Part shown: in pieces, positions 1 through 9,887 of the stretch | Position numbering within the stretch: position 1 is the first letter of the stretch | Layout of the letters: each line of letters begins with the position of its first letter | The notes under the pieces: generated by a model | What the model saw: only the letters and a program-made list of their open reading frames with translations | What the model was told of the DNA's origin: nothing | Database searches by the model: none | Assembly (NCBI GenBank): GCA_016199985.1 | Contig: JACQFQ010000030.1 | Coordinates: 62,001 to 126,000 of the forward strand | Direction: 5' to 3' | Origin: Verrucomicrobiota bacterium | Lineage (GTDB): Bacteria; Verrucomicrobiota; Verrucomicrobiia; Limisphaerales; UBA11320 | DNA length: 64,000 nt | Made by a program: the position numbers and the translations under genes

Positions 1-804
1 GTCGCGTTCAAAGTCATCACCGTCTATGAGCGCGCGACCGGTTCCAACCGATTCGATCTGTTTGTTCCGTCCACCCGGGACGAGGCTTCACCCCAGCTCG
101 CGACGACGCGTCCCGTGTGCCGGGCCCTCTTGACCTCCGATTGGCCCGCGGGGCCTGTTCCTCTCTTCTGGGTGGAACTCGCGCGCGGCTTCGAGCTCCG
201 ACGTCGGCCTCTCAAAGGCCAGGAGAATTTCACCGCTCCCCTGTTCCACGCGATCGCTCCCGCCAACGACCTCCTCGCTCCGCAGATCGCGGGCCTTTGG
301 AGCGTCACCGCGACCAACGCGCAGCGCGTGCGTCACATGCCGCCTATGGAGCTGGGATGGGATGGGGAAAGGATCTTCGGCCGCTTCGATCAGAATACCG
401 ACTACCGCTTTGCCTACCTGACCGGAGGCGCGCTGCGCTCAAACGTCGTGCAGATCTCGGTGGAATACATCAATGACAAGTATTGGCTCGAAGGAACGTG
501 GCGCCCCGGGCGGATGGACGGCCGTTTTTCGCGGCTCGACGGAGACGATGCCGGCGTCTGGAACGCGACGCGTCGCCCCCGCGATTCGGCGCCGCACGTC
601 GCGGGCCGGCTTCGCCCGCTCTTCGTCTGGACCCGTGCTTCCGATGGCGCTCAGCGATACGCTCTGGAGGGATTTCAAGAGCCCGGATGGACAAGAGCCG
701 TCGCGCCGCTCTGCCAGGCTTGGGAAGTTGAACCGCAACGTACGCAACGTACGCGACGGGGGACTGGACAGGAGGAGCCTGCCTGGATCAAACCTTCCCA
801 ATGA
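1..804 (+). CDS. Hypothetical protein, C-terminal part (runs off left edge)
   Basis: The frame is open from the left edge, so the N-terminus lies outside the window; 267 residues are visible. I recognise no family. The protein is rich in Trp, Arg and aromatic residues (for example WDGERIFGRF near codon 120 and YWLEGTWRPG near codon 162), which suggests a beta-rich fold, but no catalytic motif is seen. The last ~30 codons, from about base 712, fall inside a repeat whose second copy (926-989) is in non-coding DNA, so the present C-terminus (CQAWEVEP...) is probably repeat-derived and not part of the original domain. A GTG at 115 is not a convincing start because the open frame continues upstream of it. 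Confidence 0.6.
   Translation, partial: VAFKVITVYERATGSNRFDLFVPSTRDEASPQLATTRPVCRALLTSDWPAGPVPLFWVELARGFELRRRPLKGQENFTAPLFHAIAPANDLLAPQIAGLWSVTATNAQRVRHMPPMELGWDGERIFGRFDQNTDYRFAYLTGGALRSNVVQISVEYINDKYWLEGTWRPGRMDGRFSRLDGDDAGVWNATRRPRDSAPHVAGRLRPLFVWTRASDGAQRYALEGFQEPGWTRAVAPLCQAWEVEPQRTQRTRRGTGQEEPAWIKPSQ
712..784 (+). repeat. GTTGAACCGC-type interspersed repeat, copy 1
   Basis: This 73-bp segment begins TGCCAGGCTTGGGAAGTTGA and ends GGAGGAGCCTGCCT. It is nearly identical to 926-989, apart from a few substitutions and about 9 extra bases in an ACGTACGCA-like internal repeat. It forms the last coding part of the gene ending at 804. A partial relative (GGTTGAACCGCGAAAGCGCA) lies near 58635. 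Confidence 0.8.
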
Positions 805-880
805 TCAAAGGGGAGATATCGAGGATGTTGCCACGCATGTAACGCGAGCCCCATGGGCATGAGTGACGAAACCCCCTGTC

Positions 881-965
881 TTCGTTGCGTCCGTTGCGGT
901 GTTATCTCCCCGTCCCCTTGTTACGTGCCAGGCTTGGGAAGTTGAACCGCGACGGACGCAACGGG
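881..965. repeat. Inverted repeat within the intergenic repeat region
   Basis: The arm at 881-900 (TTCGTTGCGTCCGTTGCGGT) is the reverse complement of 946-965 at 17 of 20 positions. The right arm overlaps repeat copy 2. No T-run follows the right arm, so it looks like a palindromic repeat unit and not a classical terminator, although a transcript could fold here between the convergent genes. Confidence 0.6.
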
Positions 966-989
966 GGGCTGGACGGGAGGAGCCTGCCT
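926..989 (+). repeat. GTTGAACCGC-type interspersed repeat, copy 2
   Basis: Second copy of the repeat at 712-784, here in the gene-free stretch 805-1055 between two convergent genes. The first 25 bases are identical to copy 1 and the 3' end GGAGGAGCCTGCCT is shared. Confidence 0.8.
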
Positions 990-1055
990 CATCGCGTTGT
1001 GCTAGGAAGCCAAACTCCCGCCTAGAAATCACGAAATCGATTGTTGGGCGGATCT

Positions 1056-2186
1056 TCAATCCAACGTCTGCCGATATCGCTTCAGGGCGAGCGTCATGGC
1101 CAGCGTCATGAAGAGCAGGATCGGCCAGAGCTTCGGCGCGATTTCCGTCAGGCCGTTCCCTTTTAGCAGAATGCCGCGAACGATTCTGAGAAAATGCGTG
1201 AGCGGCAGACAGGATCCAACCCACTGCGCCCACTCGGGCATTCCGCGGAAGGGGAACATGAATCCCGAGAGCAGGATCGAGGGCAGGAAGAAGAAGAAGG
1301 CCATCTGCACCGCTTGCAGCTGATTCCTCGCGAGCGTGGAGAACGTGATTCCGACGGCGAGATTCGAGGCGATGAAGAGGAGCGCAACGGCGTACACCAG
1401 CGCGAGGCTTCCCACCATGGGCACATCGAAAATGAAGCGCGCGGCGAGAAGGATGAGGGTCAACTGGACATAGCCCACGAGAATGTAGGGAAGAATCTTG
1501 CCGGTCATCACCTCGAGCGGCCTCGCGGGCGTCGCCAGAAGGTTCTCCATCGTGCCGCGCTCCCGTTCCCGGGTGATCGCCAGCGCCGTGATGATGATCA
1601 TGGTCATCGTCAGCACGACGCCCATGAGCCCGGGAACGACGTTGTACTGGGTGATGTTCTCGGGATTGTATCGCGCGTGGACTTGCAGGCGGATCGGAGC
1701 GCGACCCGCGCGAAGCTTCTCGAGCGGGCCGGTGAGATCGCGATCAAGCGCGTTCTGCGCGATGTTCTGGAGCGCGGCGATGGCCGGCCCTGTCGCGGAG
1801 GGATCGGTCGCGTCCGCCTCGACCAGAATCGACGGCTGTTCGCCGCGCAGGAGCCGTCGCGAGAAATCTTCGGGAATGTTCACGACGAATTGCGCGTCGC
1901 CGAGCTCCAGCGCCCGAGCCGCCTCGGCCTGCGTGGGAAACTCGCGCGTGAAGGCGAAGTACTCGGTGTGGCGCATCGCGGCGATGAAGCTTCGCGTGAA
2001 CGGCCCCTGATCCCCCGCGACCACCGCGGTGGGCAGTCGCTTGGGATCCGCGTTGATCGCGAAACCGAACAGCGTCAGCTGCAGCAGGGGAATCCCCGCC
2101 ATCATCCCAAATGTCATCCGATCGCGCTTCATCTGGATGAACTCCTTCAGCACAACGGCCCAGAATCTATGGAAGGCGAATCGCAT
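1056..2186 (-). CDS. ABC-2 type efflux transporter permease (YbhS/YbhR-like)
   Basis: Inner-membrane subunit of a drug/lipid-type ABC exporter, 376 residues. It has an N-terminal membrane helix (IPLLQLTLFGFAI), a large extracytoplasmic domain (about residues 50-170), then five hydrophobic segments including the region around ITRERERGTMENLLATP, which is characteristic of the ABC-2 permease family. The ATG at 2186 is chosen because it overlaps the stop of the ATPase gene (TGATG) and starts with MRFAFHRFWAVVLKEF, typical of the family; the frame stays open further upstream only inside the ATPase gene. It is the last gene of a leftward HlyD-ATPase-permease operon. E. coli ybh operons carry two permeases; only one is present here, so it probably works as a homodimer. 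Confidence 0.92.
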   Translation of the reverse strand: MRFAFHRFWAVVLKEFIQMKRDRMTFGMMAGIPLLQLTLFGFAINADPKRLPTAVVAGDQGPFTRSFIAAMRHTEYFAFTREFPTQAEAARALELGDAQFVVNIPEDFSRRLLRGEQPSILVEADATDPSATGPAIAALQNIAQNALDRDLTGPLEKLRAGRAPIRLQVHARYNPENITQYNVVPGLMGVVLTMTMIIITALAITRERERGTMENLLATPARPLEVMTGKILPYILVGYVQLTLILLAARFIFDVPMVGSLALVYAVALLFIASNLAVGITFSTLARNQLQAVQMAFFFFLPSILLSGFMFPFRGMPEWAQWVGSCLPLTHFLRIVRGILLKGNGLTEIAPKLWPILLFMTLAMTLALKRYRQTLD

Positions 2187-3121
2187 CACTTGAAGTTGTC
2201 GCGGCCTTGCCCCATGAGGCTGATGAAGACGTCTTCGAGCCGGCTTGGAACGCGCGCCCACCTGTGCGCGACGCCTCCCCTCCACGGCACGATGGCGGAC
2301 TCGAGCTCCGCCTCGTTCCTGCCTGTAACGTGCATCGTGTTGCCGAAAGGGACGACCTGCTCCACGCCTTTCGCCTTTCGGATTTCCTCCGCCAGCGCGG
2401 GAAGTCCGGGGCCTGAAACCTCCCAGGTGGTCAGGCGCGCTCCCGCGACGACGTCCTCGACCGTGCCCTGAGCGAGCAAAGAGCCGTAGGCGATGTAAGC
2501 AATGCGATGGCATCGTTCCGCCTCGTCCATGTAGTGGGTGGTGATGAGCACCGTGAGGCCTTCGGCGGCGAGCTGGTGAATATGGTCCCAGAACTCCCGG
2601 CGCGCCTTCGGATCCACGCCCGCCGTGGGCTCATCGAGGAGCAGGAGCTGGGGCGAGTGGATCAGGCAGGCGGCCAGCGCGAGCCGCTGCTTCCACCCTC
2701 CCGAGAGCTGGCCGGCCAGCTGCTGGCTTCGTCCGGTGAATCCGAGCCGGTCGATGGTGGCGTCGACGGCGACACGGCGGTTGGGCACGGCGTACAGCCG
2801 CGCGATGAAGTCGAGATTCTCCCGGATGCTGAGATCCTCGTAGAAGCTGAACTTCTGGGTCATGTAGCCCACATGCTCCCGAATCTCGCGCTGTCGCCGC
2901 AGCACATCGTATCCCAGACACGAACCTGTGCCCGATTCCGGCGTCAGGAGTCCGCACAACATGCGGATGAAGGTCGTTTTCCCGCTCCCATTCGGGCCGA
3001 GAAATCCAAAGATCTCCCCTCGCTTCACGCGCAGATCAATGCCGTTCACCACCGTCCGATCGCCAAATCGCTTGGTGAGCCCGACGACGTCGATGACGTG
3101 ATCTGGATCCGCGGAGTCCAT
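2186..3121 (-). CDS. ABC transporter ATP-binding protein (YbhF-like efflux ATPase)
   Basis: Cytoplasmic ATPase of 311 residues powering the neighbouring ABC-2 permease. Visible motifs: Walker A GPNGSGKTT (about residues 39-47), a Q-loop in GYMTQKFSFYEDLSIRENL, signature LSGGWKQRLALA, Walker B LLLLDEPTAGVD and an H-loop His in ITTHYMDEAERC. It is a single ATPase domain, whereas E. coli YbhF has two, so a dimer is expected. Its start overlaps the stop of the HlyD gene and its stop overlaps the permease start, each by one base in TGATG, which indicates translational coupling. Confidence 0.95.
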   Translation of the reverse strand: MDSADPDHVIDVVGLTKRFGDRTVVNGIDLRVKRGEIFGFLGPNGSGKTTFIRMLCGLLTPESGTGSCLGYDVLRRQREIREHVGYMTQKFSFYEDLSIRENLDFIARLYAVPNRRVAVDATIDRLGFTGRSQQLAGQLSGGWKQRLALAACLIHSPQLLLLDEPTAGVDPKARREFWDHIHQLAAEGLTVLITTHYMDEAERCHRIAYIAYGSLLAQGTVEDVVAGARLTTWEVSGPGLPALAEEIRKAKGVEQVVPFGNTMHVTGRNEAELESAIVPWRGGVAHRWARVPSRLEDVFISLMGQGRDNFK

Positions 3122-4083
3122 CAGCGGCTGACTTCCACGGGTTGGCCCGGATGAAACGTCGCGGCGGCGGCGGCTTCAAGAGGCGCCGCCTCAATCATGA
3201 AGACCAGCTTGGCTCGATTCTCCCGGTTGTACAGCACCGGCGGCGTGTACTCAGGTTTGAGGGAAAGGTAATTGACGCGCGCGGGCAGCGGAGCCGGGCG
3301 TCCTGTGACCTGGACTTGAACCGTGTCGCCCATCTTGAGCGACGCGTAATCGGCTTCGGAAACAAAGAAGCGAACCTTCAGGTTTTCCGGGGGAAGGAGG
3401 GAAACGATCGGCTGCGACGCGCTGACGAACTCTCCTTCCCGATAGAGCGTGTCATGGATCCATCCGCCGCGCTTCGCGTTGATCGACTTCTGATCCACGC
3501 TCCACACAGCCTTGTCGAGCGCGGCCTGGGCGGCGGCGACCTCGGCCTCGGCGGCCCGGATCGCGTCCTCGCGTCCGCCAAGCCGCGCTGTCGCGAGCTG
3601 CGACTCGAGGTCGCGCGTCGCCTGCTGATTGGAAAGATGGGTCAGGCGCGCGCGATCGCGCTCGTCCTCGGCGAGGGTTCCGGAGATCTGCACCTTCTCC
3701 ACCCGCTCCAGGCGCCGCGCCGACAGGTCCGTTGCCGTTCGCGCCTGCGACAGTCGCGCTTCCAACGCGGCGATTTCGGTGGGGCGAAGACCCTTCCTGG
3801 CGTCCTCGAGACGGGCCAGCGCCTGGCTATGGCGCGAGTCCGCCTCGCGCTGAGCGGCGAGCTCGGCCGCGCGTTCGAGGGAGAAGAGAGGAGCGCCCGC
3901 TTCAACGCTCTGTCCCCGCTGCACCGCGAGCTTCTCGAGCCGGCCGGGAAGCGCGGCGCTCACGTAGACGAATTCGCCTTCGAAATAGCCCTGCCACCGT
4001 CCTGCCGAGGGCCTTTCACAGCCCGATTGCGCGATCAAGGCAAGCCCCGTCAGCAGCCCGCGCGTCAAAGCATCCAATTTCAT
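3121..4083 (-). CDS. HlyD/YbhG-type membrane fusion lipoprotein
   Basis: Periplasmic adaptor of the tripartite exporter, 320 residues. Starting at the ATG at 4083 gives a signal peptide MKLDALTRGLLTGLALIAQSGC with a lipobox-like cysteine at residue 22; an upstream extension in the same frame lacks signal character. The protein shows a split biotinyl-lipoyl domain (GRLEKLAVQRGQSVEAGAPL and later GGWIHDTLYREGEFVSASQP), a central Ala/Arg/Glu-rich coiled coil (about residues 75-200) and a C-terminal beta-barrel region (VRFFVSEADYASLKMGD). It is first in the leftward operon. No TolC-like outer-membrane factor is visible nearby. Substrate unknown. Confidence 0.92.
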   Translation of the reverse strand: MKLDALTRGLLTGLALIAQSGCERPSAGRWQGYFEGEFVYVSAALPGRLEKLAVQRGQSVEAGAPLFSLERAAELAAQREADSRHSQALARLEDARKGLRPTEIAALEARLSQARTATDLSARRLERVEKVQISGTLAEDERDRARLTHLSNQQATRDLESQLATARLGGREDAIRAAEAEVAAAQAALDKAVWSVDQKSINAKRGGWIHDTLYREGEFVSASQPIVSLLPPENLKVRFFVSEADYASLKMGDTVQVQVTGRPAPLPARVNYLSLKPEYTPPVLYNRENRAKLVFMIEAAPLEAAAAATFHPGQPVEVSR

Positions 4084-4169
4084 AGTCCGTGCCGTCCGAT
4101 AGGGGATCGCGGGACGCGAACCCGTCGCGAGGGGACCCGGAGTCCTGAGCCCCAAGGTCGCCCGCTGTG

Positions 4170-6971
4170 TCAGACGGCGACTCGATTCGACTCAATGCGC
4201 GAGAGAGATTCAAGGACCGTCTGGCAGGCCGCGGCGGGCTGTTCGATGAACGCCTGGAGCATGGGGAGCCGCTCTCCCCAAACATGGGCCCACACGGGGC
4301 TGAGCGCCTCGGGGAGTTTGGACGGGGCCTGGAAGCGGCGCTGGACAGCCTCTGCCCGCGCGAGGGCCATCAAGGATTCGGAGACCGCGGCGCATGCTTC
4401 CTCCTCCATGCCGCCGCTCATCAGGACGCGGCCCATCTTCAATCGGCGCGCGAACACCTCCTGATGCCCTCGCAGCTCCTGCGCCTCGCCGGGCGAGAGA
4501 ACGGGTTTCTGCTCTGACGAGGCAAGGGAGGGGAAGAGTTGTCGGTTGCCTCGTGTTTGAGGCGCGATAAGTCCCAGCGTCATCATGCGCTGAAGCGCTT
4601 CATCGGTCGTCCGGTCGACCACTTCGCAATGCACGGGCGAGAGCGGATCGCTGTTCTCGGAGCCGAAGTATCGGTCCTGCAGCCCTTGAAGCCGAACACG
4701 CGCCTCCTCCGCGTTGCGCTCCACGACAATGTAAACGACGGAGTGCGACGCGTGGGAAGGAAACCTCTCTTCGCAGCGGAGCACCTGGCCTCGGAGGGCC
4801 TGCGCGGCCTCCTCGGCGAATCCGAGCGAGCGATCCGTCGGGAGCGGCGCAGAGGATGGCCGGTGTTTCTCATCGGATGGCTTCTGGGCGTTGGGTGTGA
4901 GAATCTGTTCCAATCGGCTGAGGAAAGCTTGTCGTCCGGACTTGAACGCGATGTTGTCGAGGTCGCCTTGGCGATCCAGAACCCCATCCGCGAGCGCCTG
5001 TTTGTTCGCGAGGGTGTCGAGCATCCGGTGCTCGATGGTCTTTTCGGAAACGAGGTTGATGACGGTGACCGTCCGGGTCTGGTGCTTGCGCCAGGCTCGC
5101 GCTATGCGTTGCTCCAATTTCGCGGGATTCCACGGGAGATCGCAGTTTACAACCACGCTCGCGTTTTGAAGGTTCAGCCCGGTCGCGCCGGCGTCGGTGC
5201 TGAGGAAGACGCGGCACGCCGGATCGCTCTTGAACGCGTTAATCTCCGCGCGCCGTCGCTTCTGGGGCACGGAGCCGGTGTGCCAGGCGAACCCCAGGTT
5301 GAGCTCCTCGCAGAGCCCGCGGACGAGCTCCAGCATCCGTTCCCACTCGGAGAAGATGATGATCTTCACGCCTGGGTTGTCCCGGCATTCCTCGAGAACC
5401 TTTTCCAGCTCGGCCAGCTTGGGGCACTCGCGGTGGTTTTGATCCAGGATGTAGACGGTGTCGCATACCATGCGCATCATCGCGAGCTCGCGCAGAAGCT
5501 TCTCCTGCTCCTGCTGGGTGAGGGGACGTCGCTGCGCGATCAGGCTCAGCCGCGCGACAGCCGACTCATGATCCTGATACTCGGCCTGCTGCTCCGTGCT
5601 CATCGCCACGAAGTGGTTCCGGACGACGCGATCGGGGAGCTCGGTTTCCACCTCGCACTTGCGTCTGCGAAGCATGTAGGGACGGATCTTTTCGTTCAGC
5701 CGGGCCAGATTCTTGTATCCCTGGGGACGACCCCGCTCATCCAGGTCGTAGAACTCGCGGTTGAATCGGAAGAGAGGTCCCAGGACCGCCGGGTCGAGGA
5801 AGTCCATGAGCGAGTGAATCTCGTCGATCCGATTCTCGATGGGCGTGCCCGTGAGGACGAAGGCGTATCGACTCCTGAGGCGCTTCACCGCCTGGCTGGT
5901 TTTCGTGCTCCAATTCTTGATCCGTTGGGCTTCGTCCAACACCACGATGTCGGGTCGCGCCCGCTCGTTCACGTCGAGGGAATCCTGGAGCATTTGCTCG
6001 TAATTCACGACGGTGAAGAAGGGAGCGCCCTCGGCGTCGGCGCCGGCGTCATTGTAGGCCTTGAGGCGATCGTGTCGGGGGCCGAAGACGAGCTGATAGG
6101 GCAGCGATGTGAAGCGTTGAATCTGTTCCTCCCACTCGGTCTTGAGGGATGCGGGCGTGACGATCAACGCTCGGCGCGCCCTGCCCATGCGCCGGGCCAA
6201 CGCGCAGGCCGCGATGGCTTGGATGGTTTTTCCCAAGCCCATTTCGTCGGCGAGCAGGCCTCTTTCGGTGAAGGCGAGATGCAGCATGCCTTCACGCTGA
6301 TAAGGGAACAGCGGAACGAGTGTTTCGTGAGCGGGCCATTCCCCGCTCTGGACCTTGCTTTCGTATTCGCGCCGCAGCTGAACTCGTTCCTCCGCCCGCT
6401 CCCGCGCTTCCAGCCACGGGGAGACCTCCTGGGAAATCCGCAACAGCGGCAGGCGGGACTCGCGCATTTCATGAAGTTCCCGAAGGGCTTCCTCGGGGTT
6501 TTCCGAAATCAAGCGTCCGCTCCGATCGAACCACCGCTTGAGGACGGCGGGAACGCGTTCAGAGCCCGCGATCAAGCGCAAAGCCCCGCTCTCGGCGTCG
6601 GGAACGACATCCCATCGTCCGGACCCATCGTTGAGGGCGTTCTTGAAAACACCCCGGCCCTTGCGGCCCAGATGAAGCAGAGTCGCCTCGACATGCTTGC
6701 AGGTGCCGAGCCCATTGATCCGAAAGTCGACGCAGCTGCACGAGAACTGTCGCGACCGGAGATCGCGGATCTCGACGGCGTAGCGACCTCCTTTCGGGGA
6801 GCCCACCTCAAAGTTGGAAAACACGGGGAACGCCGCCTGCAGGTTCTTGATCCAAAAGCTCTCTTCCGCCGCGCGCTGGCGGCGGCGGGCGAGCTCTTGT
6901 TCGTCGGTCGTTCGCCAGTCGTGCATCGTGGGGATCGACTCCGAGGGTTTGCCGCGTTTGGGTCTTGCCAT
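4170..6971 (-). CDS. SNF2-family helicase with N-terminal SWIM zinc finger
   Basis: Predicted DNA-dependent ATPase/translocase of 933 residues. A SWIM zinc motif CSC...CKH lies at about residues 78-92. The SNF2 ATPase core follows, with motif I DEMGLGKT (near 243), motif II DEAQ (near 345) and motif III LTGTPIENR. The helicase C domain (about 535-690) has STDAGATGLNLQNAS and the QRIARAWRKHQ motif VI. A poorly conserved ~200-residue tail follows. SWIM-SNF2 proteins occur widely in bacteria, with suspected roles in transcription or DNA repair; the role here is unknown. It stands alone: same strand as the efflux operon but 86 bp upstream of it, and divergent from sdhC. The start ATG gives the basic N-terminus MARPKRGKPSES. 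Confidence 0.95.
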   Translation of the reverse strand: MARPKRGKPSESIPTMHDWRTTDEQELARRRQRAAEESFWIKNLQAAFPVFSNFEVGSPKGGRYAVEIRDLRSRQFSCSCVDFRINGLGTCKHVEATLLHLGRKGRGVFKNALNDGSGRWDVVPDAESGALRLIAGSERVPAVLKRWFDRSGRLISENPEEALRELHEMRESRLPLLRISQEVSPWLEARERAEERVQLRREYESKVQSGEWPAHETLVPLFPYQREGMLHLAFTERGLLADEMGLGKTIQAIAACALARRMGRARRALIVTPASLKTEWEEQIQRFTSLPYQLVFGPRHDRLKAYNDAGADAEGAPFFTVVNYEQMLQDSLDVNERARPDIVVLDEAQRIKNWSTKTSQAVKRLRSRYAFVLTGTPIENRIDEIHSLMDFLDPAVLGPLFRFNREFYDLDERGRPQGYKNLARLNEKIRPYMLRRRKCEVETELPDRVVRNHFVAMSTEQQAEYQDHESAVARLSLIAQRRPLTQQEQEKLLRELAMMRMVCDTVYILDQNHRECPKLAELEKVLEECRDNPGVKIIIFSEWERMLELVRGLCEELNLGFAWHTGSVPQKRRRAEINAFKSDPACRVFLSTDAGATGLNLQNASVVVNCDLPWNPAKLEQRIARAWRKHQTRTVTVINLVSEKTIEHRMLDTLANKQALADGVLDRQGDLDNIAFKSGRQAFLSRLEQILTPNAQKPSDEKHRPSSAPLPTDRSLGFAEEAAQALRGQVLRCEERFPSHASHSVVYIVVERNAEEARVRLQGLQDRYFGSENSDPLSPVHCEVVDRTTDEALQRMMTLGLIAPQTRGNRQLFPSLASSEQKPVLSPGEAQELRGHQEVFARRLKMGRVLMSGGMEEEACAAVSESLMALARAEAVQRRFQAPSKLPEALSPVWAHVWGERLPMLQAFIEQPAAACQTVLESLSRIESNRVAV

Positions 6972-7206
6972 TTGTCCATCCTGAACAGGCCGGCGAAGGC
7001 GTCAACTGGGCGTTGTTCTTGGTTTTTCACAGGATATGCGCGGGTTATTCACAGAGACCCCTCGCCTGAGTCGTGGCCGATTAGCGGGGATAAGTCGGCG
7101 GCAAGGTCGGCTTATACTTGGCCGGGTGGATTGACTGATTTCAGCGAGGCCGACTAGAAACGAGTGATCGAGCCTCCGAACTCAGGCTCGGACGGTTCAT
7201 TGATCC

Positions 7207-7923
7207 ATGAAAGTCATCACCCGACTGTGGCGCTCGTCCTTGGGAAAGAAATACCTGATGGCGCTCTCCGGAATCGCCCTCTGGGTGTTCGTCATCGGAC
7301 ATTTGCTGGGCAACCTCCAGGTCTTCCTCGGCCCGGAGAAAATCAACGGCTATGCCCACTTCCTCAAATCCCAGGCGGGTCTGCTTTGGGGCTCCCGTCT
7401 CGGTCTGCTCGCGATGGTGGTCCTGCATGTGGCGTCCGCGATTTCCTTGTCGCGTCAGAACCGGGCGGCCCGGCCGATCGATTATGGCGCCGGCGCGCCG
7501 CCTCTCGCCGCGAGCTACGCCTCTCGGACGATGCTGATGAGCGGGCTCATCGTCGCATTCTTCATCGTCTACCATCTTCTTCATTACACGCTGATCGTTC
7601 CCGCCGTGAATTTGCAGGGCGTGGACTTCGCGACGTATCAGCGGAAGCTCGCGGACAACTCCGAGACCCCGGATGTGTATCGAATGATGATCGTGGGCTT
7701 TCGTCATCCCGCCGTCGCGGCGTCCTATGTCATCGCCGTGGGGCTCCTCTGCCTGCACCTGAGCCATGGACTCTCCTCGATGTTCCAATCGCTGGGCATC
7801 ACGCGGTTTTCGCGGGAGGGGCGCGACTGCTTCGCGCGGGGCGTTGGGCTGTTGCTCTTTCTCGGATACTGCAGCATTCCGATTTCCATCCTGCTGGGTT
7901 TTGGAAAGGAGGTTGTGAAGTAA
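7207..7923 (+). CDS. sdhC: Succinate dehydrogenase cytochrome b subunit (b558 type)
   Basis: Membrane anchor of respiratory complex II, 238 residues, with five hydrophobic helices and His residues in or near helices ([34 protein letters not shown]) suited to ligate two b hemes. This is the single-anchor, diheme type found with menaquinone-using enzymes of the Bacillus/Bacteroidetes sort, so no sdhD is expected. The stop TAA is one base from the ATG of sdhA, so translation is coupled. The 235 bp upstream contain an imperfect inverted repeat (ATAAGTCGG...TCGGCTTAT near 7090-7115) that may be part of the promoter region. Confidence 0.95.
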   Translation: MKVITRLWRSSLGKKYLMALSGIALWVFVIGHLLGNLQVFLGPEKINGYAHFLKSQAGLLWGSRLGLLAMVVLHVASAISLSRQNRAARPIDYGAGAPPLAASYASRTMLMSGLIVAFFIVYHLLHYTLIVPAVNLQGVDFATYQRKLADNSETPDVYRMMIVGFRHPAVAASYVIAVGLLCLHLSHGLSSMFQSLGITRFSREGRDCFARGVGLLLFLGYCSIPISILLGFGKEVVK

Positions 7924-7924
7924 C

Positions 7925-9841
7925 ATGGCGACATTGAATTCCAACATTCCCGCGGGACCCCTGGGCCAGAAGTGGCAGAAGCACAAGTTCAACTCAAAGC
8001 TGATCAATCCCGCCAACAAGCGAAAGCACAAGATCATCGTTGTGGGGGCGGGTCTCGCGGGGGGCTCGGCCTCGGCGACGCTCGCGGAGCTCGGATATCA
8101 AGTGGAGAACTTCGTGTTCCACGACAGCCCGCGACGCGCCCACTCGATCGCCGCGCAGGGCGGCATCAACGCCGCGAAGAACTACCAGAACGACGGCGAC
8201 AGCGTCTTCCGCCTCTTCTACGACACGATCAAGGGCGGCGATTTCCGCGCGCGCGAGGCGAATGTCCATCGGCTCGCCGAGGTGAGCGTCAACATCATCG
8301 ATCAGTGCGCGGCCCAGGGCGTGCCCTTCGCCCGTGAATACGGCGGGCTTCTCGACAATCGGTCTTTTGGCGGCGCGCAGGTCTCCCGCACTTTCTACGC
8401 GCGCGGACAGACCGGGCAGCAGCTGCTTCTCGGCGCCTACTCCGCTCTCTCGCGGCAGATTGGCCTGGGCGCGGTGACCTCCCGCACCCATTCCGAGATG
8501 CTGGATCTCGTGGTGGTCGACGGCCACGCGAAAGGGATTATCGTCCGGAACCTCAAGACGGGCGAGATCACCCGCCATGTCGGCGACGCCGTCGTGCTGG
8601 CCACGGGCGGATACGGGAATGTTTTCAATCTCTCCACCTACGCCCGCGGCTCGAACGTCACGGCGATCTGGCGCGCTTACAAGCGGGGCGCCTGCTTCGC
8701 CAATCCCTGCTACACGCAGATTCATCCGACCTGCATTCCGGTCAGCGGCGACTACCAGTCCAAGCTCACCCTGATGTCGGAGTCCCTGCGCAACGACGGA
8801 CGCATCTGGGTTCCAAAGAAACCGGGCGACCGCCGATCGCCCCAGGATATCCCGGAGCTGGAGCGCGACTATTACCTGGAGCGGAAGTATCCGAGCTTCG
8901 GCAACCTCGCTCCGCGCGACATCGCGTCGCGCGCGGCGAAGCAGGTCTGCGACGAGGGGCGTGGCGTGGGCGAGACCGGGCTGGGCGTCTATCTCGATTT
9001 CTCGGACGCGATCCAGCGTCTCGGCGAGGACAAGATCCGCGAGCGCTACGGCAATCTGTTCGACATCTACCACGAGATCACCAACGAGAGCGCCTACCGG
9101 ACTCCGATGCGGATCTATCCCGCGGTGCATTACACCATGGGCGGTCTGTGGGTGGACTACAACCTGATGAGCAATCTCCCCGGCCTGTTCGTGCTGGGCG
9201 AGGCCAACTTCTCCGATCACGGCGCGAACCGTCTGGGCGCTTCGGCCCTGATGCAGGGACTGGCGGACGGCTACTTTGTTCTTCCCGCGACGATCGGAAA
9301 TTATCTCGCGACGCAGAAGCCCGATCAGCGGCCGAAGACGGATCACGCCGCCTTCAAGGACGCGGAGCATTCGACCCAGTCGATGGTCGACCGCATGCTT
9401 TCCATGAACGGAAAGAGAACCGCCGCCTCGTTCCACAAGGAGCTGGGAAAGATTCTGTGGGACTACTGCGGCATGGCGCGGACGGCGACGGGGCTGAAGA
9501 AGGCGTTGGAGCTGCTGCCTGAACTGCGCGAGGAATTCTGGTCGAACCTGCGGACGCCGGGAAACGCGAGCGAGATGAACCAGTCGTTGGAGCAGGCGGG
9601 CCGCGTCGCCGATTTCATCGAGCTGGGCGAGCTGCTGTGTCTGGACGCACTGACGCGCGAGGAATCCTGCGGGGGTCACTTCCGCGAGGAGCATCAGGAG
9701 GACGGCGAGTGCAAGCGCGACGACGAACGGTTCGCGCATGCGGCGGCCTGGGAGTTCACAGGCGTCGGGAAGACGCCCGTCCGGAACGTGGAGCCCCTGG
9801 TGTACGACGAGATCAAGATGGCGACGCGCTCGTACAAATAG
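7925..9841 (+). CDS. sdhA: Succinate dehydrogenase/fumarate reductase flavoprotein subunit
   Basis: Catalytic subunit oxidising succinate to fumarate on the cytoplasmic face; 638 residues, typical for the class. The Rossmann dinucleotide motif [18 protein letters not shown] begins near residue 40. The His of [14 protein letters not shown] is the expected covalent FAD attachment site. The HPTCIP motif and the [17 protein letters not shown]-terminal FAD region are intact. The long N-terminal extension before the FAD motif and the C-terminal [12 protein letters not shown] region match the Bacteroidetes-like SdhA class. Centre gene of sdhCAB. Confidence 0.97.
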   Translation: MATLNSNIPAGPLGQKWQKHKFNSKLINPANKRKHKIIVVGAGLAGGSASATLAELGYQVENFVFHDSPRRAHSIAAQGGINAAKNYQNDGDSVFRLFYDTIKGGDFRAREANVHRLAEVSVNIIDQCAAQGVPFAREYGGLLDNRSFGGAQVSRTFYARGQTGQQLLLGAYSALSRQIGLGAVTSRTHSEMLDLVVVDGHAKGIIVRNLKTGEITRHVGDAVVLATGGYGNVFNLSTYARGSNVTAIWRAYKRGACFANPCYTQIHPTCIPVSGDYQSKLTLMSESLRNDGRIWVPKKPGDRRSPQDIPELERDYYLERKYPSFGNLAPRDIASRAAKQVCDEGRGVGETGLGVYLDFSDAIQRLGEDKIRERYGNLFDIYHEITNESAYRTPMRIYPAVHYTMGGLWVDYNLMSNLPGLFVLGEANFSDHGANRLGASALMQGLADGYFVLPATIGNYLATQKPDQRPKTDHAAFKDAEHSTQSMVDRMLSMNGKRTAASFHKELGKILWDYCGMARTATGLKKALELLPELREEFWSNLRTPGNASEMNQSLEQAGRVADFIELGELLCLDALTREESCGGHFREEHQEDGECKRDDERFAHAAAWEFTGVGKTPVRNVEPLVYDEIKMATRSYK

Positions 9842-9887
9842 CGAACATGACCGCGACCCTGTTCCTGTCATTCAATTCACATAACGC

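Noticed and set aside
7021-7053. Two TTnTTCACA stretches resembling DnaA boxes upstream of sdhC
   Set aside because: Only two imperfect matches, no AT-rich unwinding region and no dnaA, dnaN or gidA nearby; not enough for an origin.
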